This document shows, piece by piece, positions 45,021-53,286 of a DNA stretch of 64,000 bases. Location of the stretch: assembly GCF_025665335.1 (NCBI RefSeq), contig NZ_CP106869.1, positions 2,506,501-2,570,500 of the forward strand. Reading direction: 5' to 3'. The stretch's first letter is position 1; every line of letters begins with the position of its first letter. A program made the translations under genes and the position numbers. Below the pieces are notes generated by a model. It was not told the origin of the DNA, did not search any database, and saw nothing but the letters and a program-made list of their open reading frames with translations. This stretch comes from Xanthomonas sp. AM6. Lineage in GTDB: Bacteria > Pseudomonadota > Gammaproteobacteria > Xanthomonadales > Xanthomonadaceae.

Positions 45021-45812
45021 ATGGATTCGGCCACGCAAATGGTCATCGATGGCCAGCAGGCCTTCGCGATGGTCGGCGCGATCCTGTGGACCATGCTGCG
45101 CATCGGCGCGATGCTGATGGTGATGCCGCTGGTTGGCACCCGCGCGGTGCCGGCGCGGATCCGGGTGATGCTGGCGGCGACGCTGGCGATGGCGCTGGCG
45201 CCGCTGCTGCCGCCGGTGCCGGACTGGGACGGCTTCGATGCCGGGGTGGTGCTGAGCGTGGCGCGCGAACTGGCGGTCGGAGCGAGCATGGGCTTCATGC
45301 TGCGGCTGATCTTCGAGGCCGGCGCGCTGGCCGGCGAACTGGTCTCGCAGAGCACCGGCCTGGGCTTCGCGCAGATGGCCGATCCGCTGCGCGGGGTCAC
45401 CTCCGGGGTGATCGGGCAATGGTTCTACCTGGCCTTCGGCCTGCTGTTCTTCACCGCCAACGGCCACCTGGCGGTGGTGGCGCTGCTGGTGGACAGCTAC
45501 AAGGCTTTGCCGATCGGCAACGCGCTGCCGGACGCGCAGGCGATGGCCTCGGTGGCGCCGGATTTCTTCATGAGCATGATGCGCGGCGCGGTGACCCTGG
45601 CGCTGCCGGTGATGGTGGCGATGCTGGCGGTGAACCTGGCGTTCGGCGCGCTGGCCAAGGCCGCGCCGGCGCTGAACCCGATCCAGCTCGGCCTGCCGGT
45701 GGCGGTGGTGCTGGGCCTGGCACTGCTGGCGGTGCTGGTCGGCGAGATGGGGCCGCCGGTGCAGCGCCTGTTCGATGCCGCCTTCGACGCCGCCCGGCAG
45801 GTGACCGCCTAG
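45021..45812 (+). CDS. fliR: Flagellar export gate protein FliR
   Basis: FliR completes the FliPQR export channel. The 263-residue protein has about six membrane segments and family features (LWTMLRIGAMLMVMPLVGTR, then GASMGFMLRLIFEAGALAGE, then STGLGFAQMADPLRG). The ATG at 45021 has no strong ribosome site. The gap before it contains only a 32-codon open frame (44917-45015) with no recognisable product, which might couple translation from fliQ to fliR. It ends the fliL operon. Confidence 0.96.
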   Translation: MDSATQMVIDGQQAFAMVGAILWTMLRIGAMLMVMPLVGTRAVPARIRVMLAATLAMALAPLLPPVPDWDGFDAGVVLSVARELAVGASMGFMLRLIFEAGALAGELVSQSTGLGFAQMADPLRGVTSGVIGQWFYLAFGLLFFTANGHLAVVALLVDSYKALPIGNALPDAQAMASVAPDFFMSMMRGAVTLALPVMVAMLAVNLAFGALAKAAPALNPIQLGLPVAVVLGLALLAVLVGEMGPPVQRLFDAAFDAARQVTA

Positions 45813-45840
45813 GCGCGGACGCGCCCGCCATCGCAGCGAT

Positions 45841-45867
45841 TCAAGCCCTGCATCGCTGTGCCGATAC
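45841..45867 (+). promoter_or_regulatory. FliA (sigma-28) promoter of the first cyclase gene
   Basis: TCAAGCCC (45841-45848), an 11-base spacer, GCCGATAC (45860-45867). It has the same form as the fliD site. Because the -10 element overlaps the first GTG of the open frame at 45858, translation must begin further downstream. Confidence 0.75.
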
Positions 45868-45938
45868 ACCTTTTCCAGGGTGTTGCAGGTGCAGCGCCCC
45901 CCGCCGCGCAGCGCCTTCCGGGGACGCCAGTCATCGCC

Positions 45939-48884
45939 GTGCCGATCAGCCACCCGCTGCCCTCGCCCTCACCGCCGCGCGGCATCGCGTGGCGGCTGCT
46001 GGCCGTGTTCGCGCTGTGCGCGTGGTTCGGCGCCGCGCTGGCGCAGGAGTACAGCTTCCGCGACTACGCGCAGTCCGACGGCCTGCAGGGCCTGAGCGTC
46101 AACTGCCTGTACGCCGACCGCCACGGCGTGGTCTGGGCCTGCACCGAGCTGGGCCTGCACCGCTACGAGCGCGAACGCTTCGAGCAGGTCGGCGCCGAGG
46201 CCGGCCTCGGCAGCCCGCTGGTCTTCGCGATCGCCGAGGACCGCCGCCAGCGCATGTGGGTCGGCGCCTCCAATGCGCTGTATGTCGGCGACGGGCGGCG
46301 CTTCGTCGCGGTCTCCGGCGCCGATGGACGGCGCCTGCCGATCGACCAGGGGCACTCCCTGACCGCGTACGGCGACGACCTCATCGCGCTCAGCGACAAG
46401 CGTCCGCTGCGGATCGCCGCAGGCGCCGACGGCGGCTGGCAGGTCACGCCGCTGCGCACCGCCGATGGCGCCACGCTGGCCGAGATCACCGCCGTCGCCG
46501 CGATCGACGGGGCGCTGTGGCTGGGTTGCGGCCGGCAGCTGTGCCGGCTGGATGCGCAGGGCCGCTTGCGCCGGCTCGGCCGCGCCGACGGCGTTCCCGA
46601 CGACATCTGGCTGGCCCTGCTGCGCGGCCGCGACGGCACGCTGTGGGCGCGCGGCATCCACCATGTGCTGGCGTGGCCGGCCGGTGCAACGGGCTTCGTC
46701 GAACGCGTGCCGCCGCCGGGCAGCGGGCTGTCCACGCTGGCGGTGGGCATCAACCTGGTCGAGGACGCCGCCGGCCGCGTGCTGACCCGCAGCGATACCG
46801 GCCTGCTGCGCTGGGAACACGGCCAGTGGCGCGCGTTCGAACGCGCCCAGGGCCTGGGGGCGCTGGCGCCCAACATCTGCGCGCTGCTCAGCGACGGCCA
46901 GGGCCGCCTGTGGATGGGTACCCGCGGCCGCGGCGTGCAGCGCTGGCTCGGCTATGGGGTGATCCAGCACTGGGAGGAGCCGCAGGGGCTGGCCACCGGG
47001 CCGACCTGGTCGATCCTGCGCAGCCGCGGCGACGGCCGCCTGTACGTCGGCAGCGAAATGGGCGCCAACGTGCTCGACGCCGGCGGCCGCATGCGCCCGC
47101 TGACCGACCGCGACGGGCAGGCGCTGCGACAGGCGGTGCAACTGGTCGACGCGGCCGACGGCACCCTGTGGATGGGGCTGTCGTCGGGCCGGATACTGCG
47201 TCTGGACCGCGGCAGCGGCCGCATGCACGAGATGGCCAAGGTGCCGTCCTCGCTGAAGTGGATGTTCTTCGACGACGCCGGCACGCTGTGGCTGCTGACC
47301 ACCCGCGGCACGTTCCGGCTGGCGCCGGGCGAACGCAGCGCGCAGCCGGCGCGCGACCTGCCGCGCGACCGCTTCACCGGCGGCGGCTACGACGCGCGAC
47401 GCCGCCTGTGGCTGGTCGGCGACCATGGCCTGTACCTGCGCCAGGCGCAGGGCTGGCAACCGGTCCGCCTGCACGGCGCGGTGCCGGACGCGGAACTGGA
47501 CAAGTTCACCATCGACGCCAACGACGAGGCCTGGCTGTCGTTCGGCGACGTCGGGGTGTGGCGCGGGCGCTTCGACCCGCGCGCGGCCGCCTTGTCCCTG
47601 CGCAAGGTCGACGATCCGCTGCTGGCGCGGATCGTGCCCTACGTGCTGCGCCAGGATCGGCACAAACGCGTGTGGGTCGGCAGCAGCCAGGGCCTGGACA
47701 TGTGGGCGGGCGGGCGCTGGATCCGCGTGACCCAGGCCGAAGGCCTGCTGTGGGACGACACCTCCGAAGGCGCGTTCTTCGAAGATCGCGACGGCTCGGT
47801 GTGGATCGGCAACAGCAAGGGCGTCAGCCAGGTACTGGACCCGGCGCGGCTGTTCGCGGCGCGGCCGCTGCGCCTGCAGTTGCTGCGTGCCACCCGCGGC
47901 GGGCGCCCGGTCGTCCCCGGCGCGCAGCTGCCGTGGTCGCAGCAGCCGATCGAGATCGCCTTCGCGGTGCCCGGCGCGGTCGGCGGCAACGACACCCTCA
48001 GCTTCCGCTACCGGCTCGAGGGCCTGCAGGAACAATGGGCCGAGACCGGACAGGGACATCTCACCTACACCCTGCTCTCGCCCGGCCGCTACGCGCTGGA
48101 GGTGCAGGCGCTGGACGAACGCCAGCGCGCGCGCAGCGAGGTGGCGCGGCTGGAGTTCGAGATCCTGCCGCCGTGGTGGCGCAGCCCGCTGGCGTGGATG
48201 GCGTACGCGCTGGCCGCCGCGCTGCTGGTGACCGCGGTGTGGCGCTGGCGGGTGAAGCAGTTGCTGTCGCGCGAGCGCACCCTGGCGCGGCTGGTCGCCG
48301 AGCGCACCCGCGAACTGGAGCACGACAAGCGCGAACTGGAGATCGCCCGCGCCGCGCTGGCGCTGAAGGCGGTGCGCGACGACCTGACCGGCCTGCTCAA
48401 CCGCGTCGGCATCCTCGATGCCCTGGCCGCGCAGATGCAGCACGGCCGCGGCGACGGCAGCCCGCTGGCGGTGGCGATGATCGACCTGGACCACTTCAAG
48501 CACATCAACGACCTGCACGGCCACCTGGTCGGCGATGCGGTGCTGGCGCGGGTCGGCCGGCGCATGAACGCGAACCTGCGCGGCGCCGACCTGATCGGCC
48601 GCTACGGCGGCGAGGAGCTGCTGGCGGTGCTGCCGGGCCTGGTGCCGCCGGCGCGGACCCGGCTGCACGCCCTGCACCAGGTGATCGGCGCCACGCCGTT
48701 CCTCACCGACGCCGGCATGCTCGAGGTCACCGCCTCGATCGGCGTGGCCTGGTACCGCCCGGGCGAGACCCTGCAGCAGTTGCTCAGCCGCGCCGACGAC
48801 GCGCTGTACCGGGCCAAGCACGGCGGCCGCAACCGGGTCGAGCTGCACCTGGACGCGGTGCCGGGAGCGACCTTGCCGCGGTGA
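45939..48884 (+). CDS. Membrane diguanylate cyclase with periplasmic propeller sensor (first copy)
   Basis: The GTG at 45939 gives 981 residues, starting with a signal peptide (AWRLLAVFALCAWFGAALAQ). Residues about 30-640 are two-component-regulator propeller repeats (recurring LWMG and VWVG/VWIG strands). A Y_Y_Y domain (about 650-735, FRYRLEGLQEQWAETG) follows, then a membrane helix near 750, a coiled coil (ELEHDKRELEIARAALALKA) and a GGDEF domain. Its active site is GGEEL at 890-894 with the inhibitory I-site RGAD at 881-884. It should make c-di-GMP in response to a periplasmic signal. FliA promoter upstream. Confidence 0.88.
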   Translation: MPISHPLPSPSPPRGIAWRLLAVFALCAWFGAALAQEYSFRDYAQSDGLQGLSVNCLYADRHGVVWACTELGLHRYERERFEQVGAEAGLGSPLVFAIAEDRRQRMWVGASNALYVGDGRRFVAVSGADGRRLPIDQGHSLTAYGDDLIALSDKRPLRIAAGADGGWQVTPLRTADGATLAEITAVAAIDGALWLGCGRQLCRLDAQGRLRRLGRADGVPDDIWLALLRGRDGTLWARGIHHVLAWPAGATGFVERVPPPGSGLSTLAVGINLVEDAAGRVLTRSDTGLLRWEHGQWRAFERAQGLGALAPNICALLSDGQGRLWMGTRGRGVQRWLGYGVIQHWEEPQGLATGPTWSILRSRGDGRLYVGSEMGANVLDAGGRMRPLTDRDGQALRQAVQLVDAADGTLWMGLSSGRILRLDRGSGRMHEMAKVPSSLKWMFFDDAGTLWLLTTRGTFRLAPGERSAQPARDLPRDRFTGGGYDARRRLWLVGDHGLYLRQAQGWQPVRLHGAVPDAELDKFTIDANDEAWLSFGDVGVWRGRFDPRAAALSLRKVDDPLLARIVPYVLRQDRHKRVWVGSSQGLDMWAGGRWIRVTQAEGLLWDDTSEGAFFEDRDGSVWIGNSKGVSQVLDPARLFAARPLRLQLLRATRGGRPVVPGAQLPWSQQPIEIAFAVPGAVGGNDTLSFRYRLEGLQEQWAETGQGHLTYTLLSPGRYALEVQALDERQRARSEVARLEFEILPPWWRSPLAWMAYALAAALLVTAVWRWRVKQLLSRERTLARLVAERTRELEHDKRELEIARAALALKAVRDDLTGLLNRVGILDALAAQMQHGRGDGSPLAVAMIDLDHFKHINDLHGHLVGDAVLARVGRRMNANLRGADLIGRYGGEELLAVLPGLVPPARTRLHALHQVIGATPFLTDAGMLEVTASIGVAWYRPGETLQQLLSRADDALYRAKHGGRNRVELHLDAVPGATLPR

Positions 48885-48904
48885 GCGGCATGAGCGGCAG
48901 CGAC

Positions 48905-48932
48905 TCAAGCGCGGGCGCAGCGCGGCCGATAC
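48905..48932 (+). promoter_or_regulatory. Candidate FliA (sigma-28) promoter of the second cyclase gene
   Basis: TCAAG (48905-48909), 15 bases, GCCGATAC (48925-48932). The spacer is one base longer than at fliC, fliD and motC, the same as at fliS. It lies about 30 bases before the GTG at 48962. Confidence 0.55.
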
Positions 48933-48961
48933 AGGCAGGGTGGCGCCCGGCTTGAACCATC

Positions 48962-51900
48962 GTGCGCCGTCCGCGATTGCGCCTGCCGCCCCTTCCCTTC
49001 CTCCTCGCCACGTGCCGCACGCCATGTCCGACTCCCCGCCAGTCCCCGCTCGTGACCGTCGCGGCATTCGCGGCGGCTGAGGGTCGGCGCCTGCGCGCTC
49101 GCCTGCGCCGCTGGCCGGCGCGCGGGGTCCTGCTGCTGTGGCTCGGCCTGGGCCTGGCCGGACTGGCACCGGGCGACCCCGCCCGCGCCCAGTCGATCCC
49201 GTTGCGCCGCTATGCGCACGACCAGGGCCTGCTCGGCCTGGCCGACACCTGCCTGCTGCAGACCGGCAACGGCAGCCTGTGGGTCTGCACCGAAAGCGGC
49301 CTGTATCGCTTCAACGGGCACCGCTTCGAACAGGTGCCGCTGCAGGGCCAGCGCGGGCATTTCATCAGCGCCGCGAGCGAGGACGCCGCGCACCGGCTGT
49401 GGGTGGCGAGCTTCGATGCGGTGTTCGTCGGCGACGGCAACCGGATGCGGCAACTGAGCGCCGAGGAAACCGGGCCGCTGCGCAAGAACGTGCTGCGCCT
49501 GGCCAGCCCGCGCTGGGGCACGGTGCTGCTCAACGGCCCGCAGGCGCTGCGTGCCGTGCCCCGCGGCGACGGACGCTGGCGGCTGCAGCCGCTGTTCGAC
49601 GCGGCGACGCTGGCGCGGCTGCCGCAGCTCGGGCGGATCGGCGCGGCCCAGGCCGATGCGGACACGCTCTGGCTCGGCTGCGGCCAGGAGCTGTGCCGGG
49701 TCGCCGCCGATGGCGCGGTGACGGTCTACGGCCAGGCGCAAGGCCTGCCGCCGGACCGCTGGCGCGGCGTCGTGCGCGCCCGCGACGGCGCGCTGTGGGT
49801 GCGCGGCGACCAGCGCCTGATGCGCCTGCCGGCCGCGGCCGAACGCTTCGTCGAACAGCCCTGGCCCGATGCCGGCCCGCACAAGGTGAACGCGCACGCG
49901 CAGCTCCTGCTCGATCCGCAAGGGCGCGTGCTGATGCCCACCGGCCAGGGCCTGGCGCGCTGGGAACACGGCCGTTGGCGACGCTTCGGCCGCGGCAACG
50001 GCCTGCCCGACGGCGGCATCGTCGCGCTGCTGTTCGACCATGCCGGCGACCTGTGGATGAGCGTGGACGGCGAAGGCGTGGTGCGCTGGAACGGCTACGG
50101 CTGGATCGAGAACTGGGACGTGACCCAGGGCATGAGCAGCGCGCCGACCTGGACCGTCCAGCGCCACGGCGACGGCGCACTGCTGCTCGGCAACGAAGGC
50201 GGCGTCAACCGCCAGCGCGGCGCCGGCCAGCCGTTCCAGCCATGGCTGGCCGATGCCGGCGTGCAGACCGTGGGCATGCAGACCGCCGCGGACGGCTCGC
50301 TGTGGAGCATCGGCTCGCTGGGCGAACTGCACCACCACGACCGCGACGGCCGGCTGCTGCGCCGCTACCCGCGCCTGGGCAGCACGGCCAAGCGGCTGTA
50401 TCTGGACGCGGCGGGCCGGATCTGGCTGCTGACCATGGAGGGCGTGTACCTGCTGGCGCGGCCGCAGTCGGGCGAGGTCCCGCAACGGGTGCAGGCGCTG
50501 CCGGCCAGCGACTACTCCGACATCCAGCAGCGCCGCGACGGCAGCCTGTGGCTGGCCGGCGCGTCCGGGGTGTTCCGGCTGCGCGGCGACACCTGGACCC
50601 CGATCCGGCTGCTGCTCGACGGCACGCCGGCGCAGCCCTGGGTCAGCAAGCTGCTGATCGAGGAGGATGGCCAGGTCTGGGCCGCGCTGTACCACCCGGG
50701 CGTGTGGCAGGGCCGGCTCGACGGCGACACCCTGCGCCTGCAGCGCGCCGCCCAGCCGCAGCTGCAGGAGCTGCAGATCTACCTGCTGCGGCGCACCGGC
50801 AACGGCTGGATCTGGATCGGCCACAACCAGGGCGTGGACATCCACGACGGGCGCCGCTGGTCGCGCCTGACCCAGTCGCAGGGGCTGCTGTGGGACGACA
50901 TCTCCGAAGCGGCGTTCTTCGAGGACGCCGACGCGTCGGTGTGGATCGGCAACAGCAAGGGCGTCAGCCACGTGCTGGCGCCGCAGCGCCTGTTCCAGGA
51001 GCGCGCGCCGGTGCTGACGCTGGACCAGTTCACCCGCGGCGGCCATCCGATCGCCGCCGGCGCGCGCCTGTCCTGGAACCAGGAACCGCTGCACATCGAG
51101 GTCGGCGCGCCGGACCTGTACGACGACCGCAACCGGGTCTCGTTCCGCTATCGCTTCGCGGGCGTGCACACGCGCTGGATCGCCACGCCCAACTTCGAGA
51201 TCGACCATCCGCCGCTGCCGCCCGGCGACTACGTGTTCGAGATCCAGTTGCTCGACGCCTACCGGCGCAGCGCCTCGGCGCCGGTGCGGGTGGCGTTCTC
51301 GGTGGCGCCGGTGTGGTGGCGCAGCCCGCCGATGCTGGCGCTGTACGCCCTGCTCGGCGGCGGCCTGGCGATCGCCGCGCTGCACTGGCGCGAGCGCCGC
51401 CTGCGCCAGCGCCAGCGCGAACTGGCCGCCCTGGTCGCGCTGCGCACCCAGGAGCTGGAACACGACAAGCGCGAACTGGAGATCGCCCGCGCCGCGCTGG
51501 CGGTGAAGGCCTCGCACGACGCCCTGACCGGCCTGCTCAACCGCGCCGGCATCCTCGATGCGCTGGCCGCGCAGATGCAGCGCAGCCAGGCCGAGCGGCA
51601 GCCGCTGGCGGTGGCGATGATCGACCTGGACCACTTCAAGCGCATCAACGACGCGCACGGCCACCTGACCGGCGACGCGGTGCTGGTCAAGGTCGCGCGG
51701 CGCCTCAACGCCAACCTGCGCGGCTCGGACCTGATCGGCCGCTACGGCGGCGAGGAACTGCTCGGCGTGCTGCCCGGCCTGCCGGTCCCCTCGCACGAGC
51801 GGCTGCAGCACCTGCGCGCGGCAATTGGCGACCAGCCGCTGCAGATCGGCACGCAGCGGCTGGCGGTCACCGCCTCGATCGGCGTGGCCTGGTACCGGCC

Positions 51901-51994
51901 GGGCGAGAGCCTGCAGCAACTGCTGGCCCGCGCCGACGAGGCCCTGTACCGGGCCAAGCACCTGGGCCGCAACCGGGTCGAACTGCACGCCTAG
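48962..51994 (+). CDS. Membrane diguanylate cyclase with periplasmic propeller sensor (second copy)
   Basis: This is a paralogue of the preceding gene, with up to 1010 residues. An N-terminal membrane segment (RGVLLLWLGLGLAGLAPGDP) is followed by propeller repeats, a Y_Y_Y domain (FRYRFAGVHTRWIATP), a membrane helix near 800, the same coiled coil (ELEHDKRELEIARAALAVKA) and a GGDEF domain. Its active site is GGEEL at 929-933 and its I-site RGSD at 920-923. The start is uncertain: GTG 48962 gives a long basic leader, and GTG 49052 would place the membrane segment nearer the N-terminus. The two copies arose by tandem duplication. Confidence 0.87.
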   Translation: MRRPRLRLPPLPFLLATCRTPCPTPRQSPLVTVAAFAAAEGRRLRARLRRWPARGVLLLWLGLGLAGLAPGDPARAQSIPLRRYAHDQGLLGLADTCLLQTGNGSLWVCTESGLYRFNGHRFEQVPLQGQRGHFISAASEDAAHRLWVASFDAVFVGDGNRMRQLSAEETGPLRKNVLRLASPRWGTVLLNGPQALRAVPRGDGRWRLQPLFDAATLARLPQLGRIGAAQADADTLWLGCGQELCRVAADGAVTVYGQAQGLPPDRWRGVVRARDGALWVRGDQRLMRLPAAAERFVEQPWPDAGPHKVNAHAQLLLDPQGRVLMPTGQGLARWEHGRWRRFGRGNGLPDGGIVALLFDHAGDLWMSVDGEGVVRWNGYGWIENWDVTQGMSSAPTWTVQRHGDGALLLGNEGGVNRQRGAGQPFQPWLADAGVQTVGMQTAADGSLWSIGSLGELHHHDRDGRLLRRYPRLGSTAKRLYLDAAGRIWLLTMEGVYLLARPQSGEVPQRVQALPASDYSDIQQRRDGSLWLAGASGVFRLRGDTWTPIRLLLDGTPAQPWVSKLLIEEDGQVWAALYHPGVWQGRLDGDTLRLQRAAQPQLQELQIYLLRRTGNGWIWIGHNQGVDIHDGRRWSRLTQSQGLLWDDISEAAFFEDADASVWIGNSKGVSHVLAPQRLFQERAPVLTLDQFTRGGHPIAAGARLSWNQEPLHIEVGAPDLYDDRNRVSFRYRFAGVHTRWIATPNFEIDHPPLPPGDYVFEIQLLDAYRRSASAPVRVAFSVAPVWWRSPPMLALYALLGGGLAIAALHWRERRLRQRQRELAALVALRTQELEHDKRELEIARAALAVKASHDALTGLLNRAGILDALAAQMQRSQAERQPLAVAMIDLDHFKRINDAHGHLTGDAVLVKVARRLNANLRGSDLIGRYGGEELLGVLPGLPVPSHERLQHLRAAIGDQPLQIGTQRLAVTASIGVAWYRPGESLQQLLARADEALYRAKHLGRNRVELHA

Positions 51995-52099
51995 CGCTGC
52001 CCTGCCGGCCGCTCGGCCGGCGGTGCTCGGCACCGGCGCCGCCATGCCGCAGGCCCGCGCGGGCCGTCGTAACGCCGCACAGGCGGCCGCCGATGGAAC

Positions 52100-52115
52100 G
52101 GAACGGTCCTTGCAG
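52100..52115 (+). promoter_or_regulatory. Sigma-54 promoter of flhB
   Basis: CGGAACG, GTCC, TTGCA has GG-N10-GC spacing and a full TTGCA. It lies 40 bases before the flhB ATG, after the end of the second cyclase gene. Confidence 0.65.
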
Positions 52116-52155
52116 GACGCTGGATCGAATCCCCCTGCCCGGCTCGTCCCACGCC

Positions 52156-53286
52156 ATGTCCGAAAACGAAGAAGGCACCGAAAAAACCGAACAACCTACC
52201 GAAAAACGCCTGCGCGAGGCCCGCGAGCAGGGCAACATCCCGCGCTCGCGCGAACTGGCGACGGCGGCGGTGTTCAGCGCCGGCATCTTCGCGCTGATGG
52301 GCATGTCCGGTTCGCTGACGGCCGGCGCGGTGACCTGGATGAAGGGCGCGCTGCGCCCGGACCCGAGCCTGTACGGCCACCCCGACGCCCTGTTCGGCCA
52401 CTTCGGCGAACTGCTGCTGGGCCTGCTGTGGGTGGCGCTGCCGCTGGTCGGCATCTGCCTGGCGGCCGGGTTCGTCGCGCCGCTGGCGATGGGCAGCCTG
52501 CGCTTCTCCGGCAACGCGCTGGTGCCCAAGCTGGACCGGCTCAACCCGATGGCCGGGCTGACCCGGCTGTACGGCATGGAAAGCCTGGCCGAACTGTTCA
52601 AGTCGATCCTGCGCATGGCCTTCGTCGGCGGCGCCGCCGGCCTGTGCATCTGGAACAACATCGACGGCCTGCGCAGCCTGATGCGGCACCCGCTGGAACA
52701 GGCCATCGGCGACGGCCTGGGCTTCACCCTGCGCCTGCTGCTGTACACCGCCGGCGCGCTGGCGCTGCTGGCGGCGATCGACGCGCCGTACCAGAAGTGG
52801 AACCACATCCGCAAACTGATGATGACCCGCGACGAAGTGCGCCGGGAGATGAAGGAGAGCGAGGGCAGCCCGGAGGTCAAGGGCCGCATCCGGCAGATGC
52901 AGATGCAGCTGTCACAGCGGCGGATGATGGAGGCGGTGCCCAGCGCCGACGTGGTGGTGGTCAACCCCACCCACTACGCGGTGGCGCTGAAGTACGAGGG
53001 CGGGCGCATGCGCGCGCCGACCGTGGTGGCCAAGGGCGTGGACGAACTGGCCTTCCGCATCCGCGAACTCGGCGAGCAGCACCGCGTCGCAGTGGTGTCT
53101 GCGCCGCCTTTGGCACGCGCCTTGTATCGGGAAGGCGAACTCGGCAAGGAAATTCCCGTGAGACTGTATTCGGCGGTGGCGCAGATCCTCTCCTACGTGT
53201 ACCAGCTGCGCGCCTGGCGCACTGGCCCGATGCCGCCGCTGCCGCCGCTGGACGTCGATGAATTCGCCCCGGGGAGCACGCCATGA
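52156..53286 (+). CDS. flhB: Flagellar export switch protein FlhB
   Basis: FlhB controls the substrate switch of flagellar export. The 376-residue protein has the N-terminal motif EKTEQPTEKRLREAREQGNI, four membrane segments, and the cytoplasmic domain with the autocleavage motif Asn270-Pro-Thr-His273 (VVVVNPTHYAVALKY). A Pro-rich tail follows (MPPLPPLDVDEFAP). The frame is open far upstream through the cyclase gene, but conserved sequence begins at this ATG. The stop overlaps flhA. Confidence 0.97.
   Translation: MSENEEGTEKTEQPTEKRLREAREQGNIPRSRELATAAVFSAGIFALMGMSGSLTAGAVTWMKGALRPDPSLYGHPDALFGHFGELLLGLLWVALPLVGICLAAGFVAPLAMGSLRFSGNALVPKLDRLNPMAGLTRLYGMESLAELFKSILRMAFVGGAAGLCIWNNIDGLRSLMRHPLEQAIGDGLGFTLRLLLYTAGALALLAAIDAPYQKWNHIRKLMMTRDEVRREMKESEGSPEVKGRIRQMQMQLSQRRMMEAVPSADVVVVNPTHYAVALKYEGGRMRAPTVVAKGVDELAFRIRELGEQHRVAVVSAPPLARALYREGELGKEIPVRLYSAVAQILSYVYQLRAWRTGPMPPLPPLDVDEFAPGSTP

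Noticed and set aside
45858-45938. Earlier GTG start for the first cyclase gene.
   Set aside because: That GTG overlaps the -10 element of the FliA promoter, so it would not be inside the transcript; the GTG at 45939 sits just before a signal peptide.
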